This document shows, one piece after another, positions 15,299 to 23,321 of a stretch of 64,000 bases of DNA. The position numbers were made by a program, and so were the translations under genes. The notes under the pieces are model-generated. The model was not told the DNA's origin, searched no databases, and saw only the letters and a list, made by a program, of their open reading frames with translations. The DNA is from an uncultured Chloroflexota bacterium. GTDB taxonomy: Bacteria; Chloroflexota; Anaerolineae; Anaerolineales; Anaerolineaceae. The stretch is from positions 105,402 to 169,401 of the forward strand of contig CADACE010000001.1 in NCBI GenBank assembly GCA_902786265.1, read 5' to 3'. The first letter of the stretch is position 1. Each line of letters starts with the position of its first letter.

Positions 15299-16162
15299 AT
15301 GGAGAAAATCTGTTTGAACTCAATAATTTTCAGCGCCGCGGCACGGATCCTGTTTCTTCTGGCTTTTCTCGGCGTTTTACCGGACAGTATGAAGAACCAG
15401 ACATTTGAAACCACGGAAATCAACATCAACACCCATAAGCTGCAAAACCCGGTCCGTCTGGCAGTTCTTTCCGACCTGCATATGCATGAGTACGGTAAAG
15501 ACAACGCCGATCTCGTTTCCGCGGTCAGGGAACTGGATCCGGACCTCATCACCGTTATCGGCGATATGATGAACAAGAGTGAAAATGAATACGGCATCGT
15601 GATCACGCTTTGCCGGCAGCTTACGGAAATCGCCCCGGTTTATTTTGTCTATGGCAACCATGAATATGACATGATCATCAAAGAGAAAAGCAAAATCGGG
15701 GATGATCTGAAGGAGATCGGCGTCAACGTACTGGACAGTGAATGGCATACCATCGAGGTCAACGGTGATCTGATCGATATCGGCGGTCTTTCCCGCTCTC
15801 CCCGCTATTACAACTGGACGGATACCCTGATGATGCAGTCCTATCTGCAAAGCAAAAACTTCCGTCTGCTGCTCGTTCATGATCCGGGATTTTTCGACCC
15901 CAGATACACGACCAACCCGGACAAGACCCTGATCGGGAAACCGATCGATGTCGCGCTTTGCGGTCACCGGCACGGAGGCCAGGTCGATATCCCCTATATC
16001 GGCGGTTTTTATATGCCGGATGTCGGCTTTTTCCCGGACCTGACCGCCGGAGATAACCTTGTCGGCAAGACCCACGTCATTGTCAGCAGAGGTCTGGGCG
16101 ACCATAATATTCTCCCGCGGATCAACAACCCATACGAGATCCTTTCCGTTACCATACAATAA
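15299..16162 (+). CDS. membrane-anchored metallophosphoesterase
   Basis: 287 residues. A hydrophobic N-terminal helix (residues 8-25) would anchor it, with the catalytic domain outside or at the membrane. The calcineurin-type metal motifs are complete: LSDLHMHEYG, DLITVIGDMMN, VYGNHEYDM, LLLVHDPGFFD and ALCGHRHGGQVDIP. This order matches the YkuE/YaeI-like phosphoesterases. The substrate is unknown (lipid-linked phosphate is reported for relatives). No good Shine-Dalgarno is visible at the ATG; MKNQTFET further in is an alternative start but would remove the helix. Confidence 0.88.
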   Translation: MEKICLNSIIFSAAARILFLLAFLGVLPDSMKNQTFETTEININTHKLQNPVRLAVLSDLHMHEYGKDNADLVSAVRELDPDLITVIGDMMNKSENEYGIVITLCRQLTEIAPVYFVYGNHEYDMIIKEKSKIGDDLKEIGVNVLDSEWHTIEVNGDLIDIGGLSRSPRYYNWTDTLMMQSYLQSKNFRLLLVHDPGFFDPRYTTNPDKTLIGKPIDVALCGHRHGGQVDIPYIGGFYMPDVGFFPDLTAGDNLVGKTHVIVSRGLGDHNILPRINNPYEILSVTIQ

Positions 16163-16175
16163 CCGGAAAACAGCA

Positions 16176-16243
16176 GTGGGACAACAGCACCTGATACAAG
16201 TGTCCCACGTTTGGGACACTTGTATCAGGTGCTGTTGTCCCAC
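16176..16243. repeat. REPIN-like perfect hairpin, copy A
   Basis: A perfect 32-bp inverted repeat (16176-16207 and 16212-16243) around the loop CGTT. Each arm is itself bounded by TGGGACA and TGTCCCA, so the structure is nested. It contains the core CACCTGATACAAGTGT at 16188-16203. The copies at 18949 and 63546 share this core. Confidence 0.9.
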
Positions 16244-16404
16244 ATCGATTATGCTGTTTTGGAACTTTTTTGGCCGCAGAAGAGTTAAATGTAATATATT
16301 CTCAGCGTTTGGGAGCAATTTTTCCATCTGTTGTTTATATAATCTTTTCAATTTGTTATAATTGGAGAAAATATGAGATTTTATTTTTTTGTAAGGAGAG
16401 ATAA

Positions 16405-18678
16405 ATGAAAAAATCTTTTATTTTGACAATCATCGCCATGATGATGCTGATGATTGTTTCCGCTGTTTGCGCTGATGATCTCAGTGATGTTAAGCAGGAA
16501 GGTGTGCTGCAGTTTGGCGCGCCGCTTGAATATATCCCGTTTGTTTATCAGGATGAAAATGATAACGCCAACGGGATGGACATCGCCCTGATGCAGGAAA
16601 TCGCCCGCAGGATGGGCTTGCGTCTTCAGACCATGAGCTTTGCGAGGGACGGCATCATTGACGCACTGACCATCGGCCAGATCGACGTGATCGGCGGCGG
16701 CCTTTCCAAGACAGCGTCCCGGGCAGAGCGTATCGATTTTTCCCGTACTTACTACTACGGTGAAGCCCAGGTCATTTCCCTTGCTTCTTCCCCAAAACCG
16801 CAGAATGTCAATTTGGAAAGCTTCCGTGACAAGAAACTCGGCGTTGTGAAAGGCTCCAGTTTCCAGGAATGGGTCCAGAAGAATCTGGTAGATGCCGGAT
16901 ACATGAAGCTCAGCAGTGTATACACCTATTCCGACAGCAAAGACGGTATGAAGGCACTGGAACGCAAAGATATTGATCTGTTTATGATCGACCAGGATGT
17001 TTATGAAGACCGCTACAGTCCTTCCGGAAAATATCAGGTCTTCTATACCGGCTTCAGTACCGAAAACTACGCCTTCGGTATGCGCAAGGATTCCACACTC
17101 ACCCAGGAAATCAATAAACACCTGAATGACATGATGAAAGACGGCACCGCGCAGAACATCGCAAACCGCTTCTTCTCCATGGACTTCAGTGATAAAGATA
17201 AAGACAACGGCATCAGCCGCCCGGCTGCCACGGTAGTTCCCATTGCGACCGTTGCTCCGTCTGCTTCCAACTGTGTGAACGCGATGAGTTATGTTGCCGA
17301 TGTCACCGTAAAGGATGGACAGAACTATAATCCGAACGCGACCTTCCGCAAGACCTGGCGTGTTTACAACAACGGTTCCTGCACATGGGATTCCAATTAC
17401 TATCTTGATTTTGCTTCCGGTGACCGCATGAACGGAAAGTCAGCTCGTATTCCCGGAACCGTTAAACCCGGTCAGACGGTTGACATTTCCGTGGACATGA
17501 CTGCCCCGAACAGAGCCGGCAATTACAAAGGATACTGGCAGATGCGCTCTCCGCAGGGTGCTGCCTTCGGCCAGACCATCTGGGTCAGCATCAGGGTCAG
17601 CGGCAATGCTCCGGCACCGACCGCTACACCGCGTGACGGCCAGACCCGCACGATTCCGGTCATCGATTATTTCTATGCCGATTCCTATTCCGGCAAATCC
17701 GGCGATGGTACAACCGTTCGCTGGGGTACTACCAGGGCCGGCGGCGTGACAATTTATGTCGACGGTTATCTGATTTCCAATGAAGGCGCAAACGGTTCCT
17801 ACCAGCTGCAGGCTCCGCTCCAGGGTGAAGGAATTCATGAGATCAAGCTTGTTGCCCATTCAGTGACCGATGACGCGACTTCCACAATTTATTACACCAT
17901 GGGCAGCGGCGAAGGGCAGACCCGGATCGTCCCGAAGATCGATTACTTCTACGCAAGTCCGGATTCCGGCTATACCGGGGACGGCACGATCGTCTACTGG
18001 TCCACAACCAACGCGGGCGGTGTGACGATCTCTGTTGACGGTTATCAGATCACAAATGAAAGCAGCGCCGGTTCCTATCAGCTGCAGGCTCCGATCCAGG
18101 GGACGGGCACGCACAGCATTACGCTGACCGCCCATTCCGTGACTGATGATGCCACGCAGACGATCTACTTCACCATGTATGAAAACAGCAGCGCAGGCGG
18201 CGGTGATTCACGGCAGGACGGACAATACCAGGTGATCCCGAACATTGATTCCTTCTCCGCGAGTTCTTATTCCGGTTATCCCGGTGACGGCACTACGATC
18301 TATTGGTCTACATCCAATGCCGGCGGTGTGACGATTACTGTGGACGGTTATCAGATCTCCAACGAGGGTGCTTCCGGTTCTTACACCCTGCAGGCTCCGC
18401 TTCAGGGTGCCGGTACGCACAGCATTACACTGACCGCACATTCCGTAACAGATGACACAAGCCAGACGATTTACTACACCATGAATGAAAACAGCAGTAA
18501 TAATGACTGGCAATCCAATAACAACTGGAATAACGACAGCTGGGATAATTACAGCACTGTTACCGAAGAGGACATAAATAATGCCATCAACAATATGACC
18601 GAAGAAGACTGGAACAATATATTTAACAATATGACAGAGGATGACTGGAATGAATTGCTGGATTATTTGAATCAGTGA
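16405..18678 (+). CDS. secreted amino-acid-type solute-binding domain fused to NBR1-like Ig and three beta repeats
   Basis: 757 residues. Signal peptide 1-24 (MKKSFILTIIAMMMLMIVS). Residues 28-262 match family 3 solute-binding proteins (VLQFGAPLEYIPFVYQDEND, IDVIGGGLSKTASRAERIDF, KLGVVKGSSFQEWV). Residues 288-400 form an NBR1-like Ig domain (TFRKTWRVYNNGSCTWDSNY). Three repeats of about 90 residues follow at about 412, 505 and 606, each with a GDGT-W-T-AGGVTI-VDGY-ISNE-QLQAP pattern. The last 60 residues are Asn/Asp/Trp-rich. No cysteine lipobox or membrane anchor is visible. No permease is encoded nearby, so it may act as a sensor or cell-surface binding protein. AAGGAGAGAT precedes the ATG. 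Confidence 0.85.
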   Translation: MKKSFILTIIAMMMLMIVSAVCADDLSDVKQEGVLQFGAPLEYIPFVYQDENDNANGMDIALMQEIARRMGLRLQTMSFARDGIIDALTIGQIDVIGGGLSKTASRAERIDFSRTYYYGEAQVISLASSPKPQNVNLESFRDKKLGVVKGSSFQEWVQKNLVDAGYMKLSSVYTYSDSKDGMKALERKDIDLFMIDQDVYEDRYSPSGKYQVFYTGFSTENYAFGMRKDSTLTQEINKHLNDMMKDGTAQNIANRFFSMDFSDKDKDNGISRPAATVVPIATVAPSASNCVNAMSYVADVTVKDGQNYNPNATFRKTWRVYNNGSCTWDSNYYLDFASGDRMNGKSARIPGTVKPGQTVDISVDMTAPNRAGNYKGYWQMRSPQGAAFGQTIWVSIRVSGNAPAPTATPRDGQTRTIPVIDYFYADSYSGKSGDGTTVRWGTTRAGGVTIYVDGYLISNEGANGSYQLQAPLQGEGIHEIKLVAHSVTDDATSTIYYTMGSGEGQTRIVPKIDYFYASPDSGYTGDGTIVYWSTTNAGGVTISVDGYQITNESSAGSYQLQAPIQGTGTHSITLTAHSVTDDATQTIYFTMYENSSAGGGDSRQDGQYQVIPNIDSFSASSYSGYPGDGTTIYWSTSNAGGVTITVDGYQISNEGASGSYTLQAPLQGAGTHSITLTAHSVTDDTSQTIYYTMNENSSNNDWQSNNNWNNDSWDNYSTVTEEDINNAINNMTEEDWNNIFNNMTEDDWNELLDYLNQ

Positions 18679-18712
18679 GAATGATCTGCTCCCCTGTCAT
18701 TTCGATATGACG

Positions 18713-18754
18713 AAAAAGAGCTGCCGCACCGCAAAATGTGCGGCGGTTCTTTTT
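18713..18754 (+). terminator. intrinsic terminator
   Basis: GAGCTGCCGCAC pairs with GTGCGGCGGTTC over an 8-base loop (G-U and one mismatch allowed), preceded by A5 and followed by TTTTTA. Confidence 0.85.
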
Positions 18755-18832
18755 ATGTGCGCTATTGCTGTTGTACCGCATTATGATTGTCAGTAATAAT
18801 ATAGAAATTAATCACTAATTTCGATTTTTTCC

Positions 18833-18860
18833 TTGACTTTCACAGAAGTTCGATTATAAT
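18833..18860 (+). promoter_or_regulatory. sigma70-type promoter of the 396-residue coiled-coil gene
   Basis: TTGACT (18833-18838), 16-bp spacer, TATAAT (18855-18860). Expected start near 18867, giving a leader of about 190 bases that contains the REPIN-like copy B hairpin. The gap 18679-19057 (379 bp) thus holds terminator, promoter and hairpin. Confidence 0.75.
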
Positions 18861-18948
18861 CAAAAACAATAGAAAATAAGTATTAATTATTACCGCATTC
18901 AAAGATCAGATATTTTTGAATGCGGCAGTGTGACAGTGGCAGCAGCAG

Positions 18949-19014
18949 CGGTACATCACCACCTGATACAAGTGTACCGGGATTGGTACACTTGTATCAG
19001 GTGGTGATGTACCG
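18949..19014. repeat. REPIN-like perfect hairpin, copy B, in 5' leader
   Basis: A perfect 30-bp inverted repeat (18949-18978 and 18985-19014) around loop GGGATT. Arms are bounded by GGTACA and TGTACC and contain CACCTGATACAAGTGT at 18960-18975. Compared with copy A the arm ends changed together (GGGACA/TGTCCC to GGTACA/TGTACC), so pairing is kept. Lies between the promoter and the GAAAGGAGGG of the next gene. Confidence 0.9.
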
Positions 19015-19057
19015 GGTGGGTAATCTTCAATAAATTCCGAGGAAAGGAGGGACAGGT

Positions 19058-20248
19058 ATGGACACGGTGACAGCGGAAATGACACAGCAAAAACAAACAC
19101 AGGCACAGGCATTTGGCATATCGGAAAACCGCGGGGTCCTTGAGCGGATCGATCCGGCGAGGCTTCCCGATGAACCTACCGATGTGTTCAGTACTGTCCC
19201 TTATGAATTCGAGGAATCCGTCCGCTATTTATGGGACGATACGCAGAAGCTCTATTACCATGCCTGCAAAGCCAACCGCTTTTCCGAGAACTATCTGACG
19301 TATTCCGAGGAACTGGAGAAAAGTATCCGCGAGATGGGCAGTTACTGCCTGACCAAAGCAGCGCTGGAACAGAAAGGCATGGAATTTCCGAATCTCTCCG
19401 AACTCAGCGTATCGGAGCTGGTGGGGATGGTCTCCTATCATCTGCGCAAGACTCATGCAGCCTTCGAAGGGATCTACCGGGATAATAACCGGCTGGGGCT
19501 CAGTTATCTGACCCGGGAATTCCGCTGGGTGGCACTGGGAGACCGGCTGAAGGCTACCGAGGCCAAGATCCAAAAGATCAAAGACGGGAAACTCAGCGCT
19601 GACGAACTGCTCAAGCAGGATGAAACTTACCGCAATGCCCCGCGGAAAGGTGAAAATACCGGGCGTGAGATCCCGGAAAGGCTGCCCGTCAATCCGGCAG
19701 CTCTGCCGATCAAGGGCTCCATGGCGCGGGAGATGCTCGGTTTTGAAAAAGAAGAGCAGAAAAAAGCAGAAAAGCTCCGTAAGGAAAAAGAGCGCAGGAT
19801 GAAACAGCTTGAGAAGCTCGAAAGGGAGCTGGATCATACTCCTGGCGTATACAAACAGGATGTGATCAGGCTTACGAAAGAACAGCAGAGCCTCGTAAAT
19901 CAACACAGCGCGGAAAATTTACGCAGAGAGATCGCGGCGATAGATGCCAAGTTTGAAGAAGGGTTCGGAATTCAGGTGCCGGAAGACAGGAACCGGGAGC
20001 CGGATACAAAACAGCTTCCGCCGGGAAAGATCACTGAAGCGGAGGCACGCAAACTGCTGATGGACGAAGCGATGAAGCGGGGCGATCGACAGGCGGTGAT
20101 GGAGATCCCGCTGGAGGACAGCGAAACATTCTATCAACGCTACCTGCGGCGCAACGAGGAGGTCCGTAAAAGGAACCAGGCCGCCCGCGGCGTTCCGTCG
20201 AATGAGACCCGGAAGGCTCTGCGGGAAAAGCGGAAGAAGAGAAAATAG
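19058..20248 (+). CDS. unknown coiled-coil protein
   Basis: 396 residues, strong ribosome site GAAAGGAGGGACAGGT before the ATG. Not recognised. The first 190 residues are helical and acidic-neutral with WDDTQKLYYHACKANRF; residues 225-300 are a highly charged coiled coil (EKEEQKKAEKLRKEKERRM); the C-terminus is basic and ends REKRKKRK. There is no signal peptide or membrane segment, so it is probably cytoplasmic, possibly nucleic-acid associated. It has its own promoter and a hairpin-bearing leader. The TAG stop is also the first three bases of a TAGGGATTAGG heptad array. Confidence 0.7.
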   Translation: MDTVTAEMTQQKQTQAQAFGISENRGVLERIDPARLPDEPTDVFSTVPYEFEESVRYLWDDTQKLYYHACKANRFSENYLTYSEELEKSIREMGSYCLTKAALEQKGMEFPNLSELSVSELVGMVSYHLRKTHAAFEGIYRDNNRLGLSYLTREFRWVALGDRLKATEAKIQKIKDGKLSADELLKQDETYRNAPRKGENTGREIPERLPVNPAALPIKGSMAREMLGFEKEEQKKAEKLRKEKERRMKQLEKLERELDHTPGVYKQDVIRLTKEQQSLVNQHSAENLRREIAAIDAKFEEGFGIQVPEDRNREPDTKQLPPGKITEAEARKLLMDEAMKRGDRQAVMEIPLEDSETFYQRYLRRNEEVRKRNQAARGVPSNETRKALREKRKKRK

Positions 20249-20278
20249 GGATTAGGTTTTTGGGACTAGGGATTATGA
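20246..20278 (+). repeat. short TAGGGAT heptad array at the stop codon
   Basis: TAGGGAT TAGG ... CTAGGGAT TATG: degenerate words starting with the stop codon itself. The remainder of the 335-bp gap to 20583 shows a small hairpin (CCGAAATC/GGTTTCGG near 20289) and a second one (CAGTTCTGC/GCAGAGCTG near 20453-20493) but no gene that I can support. Confidence 0.6.
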
Positions 20279-20518
20279 AATAGTTGACAGCCGAAATCGG
20301 ATGGTTTCGGCATATATTTGTTAACGAAGCACACGTGGCCGACTCTCTTGCTGCCGCGAAGCCGGCACAAGAGAACCGCACTCCTGTGCGTCCCTGCACC
20401 GGGAACAAACACCTCTTGCCTGATATAACGATGAGCAAAGGGAAAAACAGGTCAGTTCTGCTGTGCCGGATTCGCGGCTGCGGCAGAGCTGACCCGGTTA
20501 TGCTTCATCCCCGGGGCG

Positions 20519-20560
20519 TTAAAAAAGGGACGGTTCCCTCCTTCGTCAGAAACCGTCCCC
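20519..20560 (-). terminator. intrinsic terminator of the secreted Ig protein gene
   Basis: GGGACGGTT (20527-20535) pairs with AACCGTCCC (20551-20559). On the minus strand the stem is followed by TTTTTT. It lies 24 bp past the stop codon. Confidence 0.85.
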
Positions 20561-20583
20561 ATTCAGTGATGTGTACCCGTGAC

Positions 20584-21474
20584 TTACCACCACGGCCAGC
20601 AGTACGGTGCCGGATACGGCCAGCATTCATGACCAGCCGGACGGCCGTGCTGCGGTTTGCAGTGGTCGCATACCTTTTCTGTCGGTTTCGCGAAATAAGA
20701 CGGGGCTTTTACTGTATAGGAAGAAGTGATCGTCCCATATCTTGTTCCGTCAGGAGCTTCAAACGCGTAGGTGCTGTAATAGTTTCCGTCCTGTTTCTGG
20801 TCCGGAACCATTGCCAGACGGACGTTCAGCGTCTGACCGGGAGCCGTCGTCCGGTTCATATGGAAACGGGTATTCCCGATCTGCCAGCCGCTGTCAAAGA
20901 CGAATTCCCAATCCGCCGTCCAGGTGCAGGTGCCGGTATTCTGGATCAGCCATTCCTTCCAGAAGACCTCACCGCGGGGGATTATAGATCCCGCGGGATA
21001 AGTGGGCTCACTGAGCAGCTGGAAATTCATGGTACATGTCGAACCATCCGATTGACGGACCAGAGCGCCGCCCGCTCCGCCGGAGAGTTCAATCCCTCCT
21101 GCCGCTGTGCTTGTATCCGCCATAACAGTTGCGACAACGAGCTGCACCAGCTCGTCAACGGATGAAGCGTAAGCGGAAGATCCGGAAGTCTGGTTCGCGA
21201 TCGTGATCGTATTGCCGCCTTCATTTCCCGAAGTTCCGCCCTCCCCATTCACCAGAGATATATCCTCCGCAGCATGGGGACGGGAGATCACAGGAACATC
21301 ATCCTGTACGATCTGTATGGTGTCCGGTACCGGAGTCTGTTCCGGAGTCGGGGTCGCCGTCACGACCACATAAATAATATAAGGCGTCTGTGTCGGTTCA
21401 GGCGTTTGCGCCGACACGACCCCGGTCAGATATGCGAATGCCAATAACAGCATCAGCAATATAACTCTTTTCAT
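20584..21474 (-). CDS. secreted protein with Thr/Pro linker, NBR1-like Ig domain and Cys/Trp-rich tail
   Basis: 296 residues from ATG at 21474, with AAGGAGG spaced correctly; the longer frame from 21510 lacks a ribosome site. Signal peptide MKRVILLMLLLAFAYLTGVV ending SAQ, then a TP-rich linker (TPEPTQTPYII, TATPTPEQTP), a Gly/Ser-rich part, and an NBR1-like Ig domain with FWKEWLIQNTGTCTWTADWE and a YAFEAPDGTRYG strand. The last 27 residues contain CDHC, HECWPYPAPYC and WPWW, possibly a small metal- or carbohydrate-binding tail. Such Ig domains are common on Chloroflexota cell surfaces and help in packing or protein binding. Function unknown. Confidence 0.8.
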   Translation of the reverse strand: MKRVILLMLLLAFAYLTGVVSAQTPEPTQTPYIIYVVVTATPTPEQTPVPDTIQIVQDDVPVISRPHAAEDISLVNGEGGTSGNEGGNTITIANQTSGSSAYASSVDELVQLVVATVMADTSTAAGGIELSGGAGGALVRQSDGSTCTMNFQLLSEPTYPAGSIIPRGEVFWKEWLIQNTGTCTWTADWEFVFDSGWQIGNTRFHMNRTTAPGQTLNVRLAMVPDQKQDGNYYSTYAFEAPDGTRYGTITSSYTVKAPSYFAKPTEKVCDHCKPQHGRPAGHECWPYPAPYCWPWW

Positions 21475-21572
21475 AAAACCTCCTTGATACGAATCCTCAA
21501 GGAAAACCAAAAAGGAATCGTTACACTTCTAAACGATTCCTTGCAATAAAAGTTCCAAAGCGGAAAACAGCA

Positions 21573-21618
21573 CAAAAAAAGCCTGATGCTGTCTTCCCCG
21601 GGGGAATATGCATCAGGC
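21573..21618 (-). terminator. intrinsic terminator on the minus strand, 630 bp beyond tgt
   Basis: GCCTGATGC and GCATCAGGC arms with a 20-base apical part containing CCCCGGGG; on the minus strand it is followed by seven T. It ends whatever transcript runs from tgt through the intergenic island. Confidence 0.8.
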
Positions 21619-22211
21619 GGCTGATCTGTCTTATAATTTCGAATCAATTAACCTAAGCTTGACAGCTGTTATTACGGCTTGTTCGTCAAAAAAATCTTGA
21701 CAAAATCAATAAATGCCCTCCGGCGTTTATGCTGCTGCGCAGCAGGCGCGGAGCGAGCGTCTGTTGCCTGCCGAAGAATCTTCCCGCGCCTTTCGTTTTT
21801 AGTCGGGGGCGCGGGCTGACCTTCGGTCACCCGCTGCCCCCGACACCCATGTTTCTTATAGTTGTTCAGCCACGTGATGTTACTATGTGGTTTACAAGCA
21901 ACTCATCAACGTATTCACATTTGTGAGAATACCGGGGGCGAAGCTCCCGCTCCAAATCTAATCGGACAAAGTCCGTACCATACAGAGCAGGGTTTTTCGC
22001 AGTTTCGATAATGCAAAACCATCCTTGTCAAGCTTGCTCAGCTCGTGCGCCCGGCTGATAAAAAGGGACGCGGTCAGCTCGTCGGCGTGCAAGGAATCGC
22101 TGATTCCGCGTCTCTGCAAAGCACTCTATCCGGCCGGCTTATTCTGAATTGTCAAGGTTCATTATTTTCCCGACATATTTGTCGCGGTTTTAACTATCAA
22201 GTTCAAGGTAA
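21619..22211. other. highly structured intergenic island downstream of tgt
   Basis: Nearly 600 bp without a conventional gene. At 21803-21845 a 14-15 bp GC-rich stem (arms GTCGGGGGC and GCGGG with their complements) is capped by a TTCG loop. Nearby are GCTGCGCAGC, GCAGGC...GCCTGC, and GGGGGCGAAGCTCCC. A TTGACA at 21698 on the plus strand may be a promoter element. A 53-residue frame lies on the minus strand at 21958-22119. It resembles the edge of an excised or decayed mobile element, or a structured RNA; neither can be proven here. Confidence 0.4.
21958..22119 (-). pseudogene. short helical ORF, probable gene remnant
   Basis: From TTG at 22119 to TAG at 21958 the minus strand encodes 53 residues (QRRGISDSLHADELTASLFI then SRAHELSKLDKDGFALSKLR and a short end VRTLSD). 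The pattern is protein-like: two amphipathic helices with regular Leu spacing. There is no ATG at the start and no clear ribosome site, and a TAG lies just upstream in frame, so it reads as the C-terminal piece of a lost gene rather than a live small gene. Family not recognised. Confidence 0.3.
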
Positions 22212-23321
22212 TTAATGGTAATTCGCGAGGAAATTCCGGGCAAAGTCATCATACGTACCGGCAAAAATCGCAGCTCTTGCCTGCCGCACCAGTTCTTCCA
22301 GCGTATGGATGTTATGAATGGAAAGCAGGGTCGCCGCGAGCATTTCCTTATTCTGCAGCAGGTGACGGATATAGGCGCGGGAAAAATGCTGACAGGTATA
22401 ACAGGTGCAGCCTTCCACGATCGGTTTCGGGTCGTGGGTATACTTCTGGTTCACCATGTTCAGCCGTCCGTTGAAAGTCATCGCGGCACCGTGACGTGCC
22501 AGGCGGGTAGGCAGAACGCAGTCGAAGAAATCGATTCCGCGCCAGATGCCGTTGACCAGATCTTCCGGAGACCCGACGCCCATCAGGTAGCGCGGTTTGT
22601 CCTGCGGCAGGATCGGCGTGACCACTTCCATCATCTTGTTCATATCCTCTTTGGATTCACCGACAGAAAGACCGCCGATGGCAAAACCCGGAAGATCAAA
22701 TGAAGAGACAAATTTCGCGGATTCTTCGCGCAGATCGGCAAAAATCCCGCCCTGGACGATCCCGAACAAAGCCTGATCCGGACGCTGTTTGGCATTGATG
22801 CAGCGTTCCAGCCAGCGGTGGGTACGGGCCATTGCCCGCTCATTATAGGCTTTATCAAAAGGATCCGCGCACTCATCAAAGGCCATGATGATATCAGCAC
22901 CGAGCTTTTCCTGAACGGCGACAGAGCTTTCCGGTGTCAGCCGGTGTGTCGAGCCGTCAATATAGCTCTTGAAGGTGACCCCGTCCTCATCAATTTTGCG
23001 CAGCGGTCCCAGGGAAAAGACCTGAAACCCGCCTGAATCTGTCAGCATGGGACCATGCCACTGCATGAATTCATGCAATCCGCCCATCTCCGCGACCAGG
23101 TCTTCCCCGGGACGCAGAAACAGATGGTATGTATTCGCCAGCACCAATGAACAGCCCAGCTCGGAGAGCTGTGCCGGGGTCATCGCCTTGACGGTAGCCT
23201 GTGTTCCTACCGGGGCAAAGATCGGGGTAGGGATCGGACCATGCGGCGTATGAAAGACCCCCGCGCGGGCAGCTCCGTCAGCTGCCTGAAGTTCAAAATG
23301 AAAAGTTCCATCACAGCTCAT
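22212..23321 (-). CDS. tgt: queuine tRNA-ribosyltransferase
   Basis: 369 residues, full length. LTDSGGFQVFSLGPLRKIDE carries the catalytic-site block, and the zinc site is CTCYTCQHFSRAYIRHLLQ near residue 305-325 followed by the conserved His. The enzyme exchanges guanine 34 of tRNAs with GUN anticodons for a queuosine precursor. The start overlaps the end of the upstream membrane protein gene by 11 bp, so both are in one operon, though their functions look unrelated. No other queuosine genes are in the window. Confidence 0.96.
   Translation of the reverse strand: MSCDGTFHFELQAADGAARAGVFHTPHGPIPTPIFAPVGTQATVKAMTPAQLSELGCSLVLANTYHLFLRPGEDLVAEMGGLHEFMQWHGPMLTDSGGFQVFSLGPLRKIDEDGVTFKSYIDGSTHRLTPESSVAVQEKLGADIIMAFDECADPFDKAYNERAMARTHRWLERCINAKQRPDQALFGIVQGGIFADLREESAKFVSSFDLPGFAIGGLSVGESKEDMNKMMEVVTPILPQDKPRYLMGVGSPEDLVNGIWRGIDFFDCVLPTRLARHGAAMTFNGRLNMVNQKYTHDPKPIVEGCTCYTCQHFSRAYIRHLLQNKEMLAATLLSIHNIHTLEELVRQARAAIFAGTYDDFARNFLANYH

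Noticed and set aside
15377..16351. 324-residue minus-strand frame
   Set aside because: Antisense to the phosphoesterase gene and reading through copy A of the hairpin; no ribosome site.
20284..21165. 293-residue plus-strand frame
   Set aside because: It runs antisense through the secreted Ig protein gene, starts without ATG or ribosome site, and has no domain features.
22013..22211. Possible tmRNA, SRP RNA or RNase P RNA in the island downstream of tgt
   Set aside because: None of the conserved end or core sequences of these RNAs could be found on either strand.
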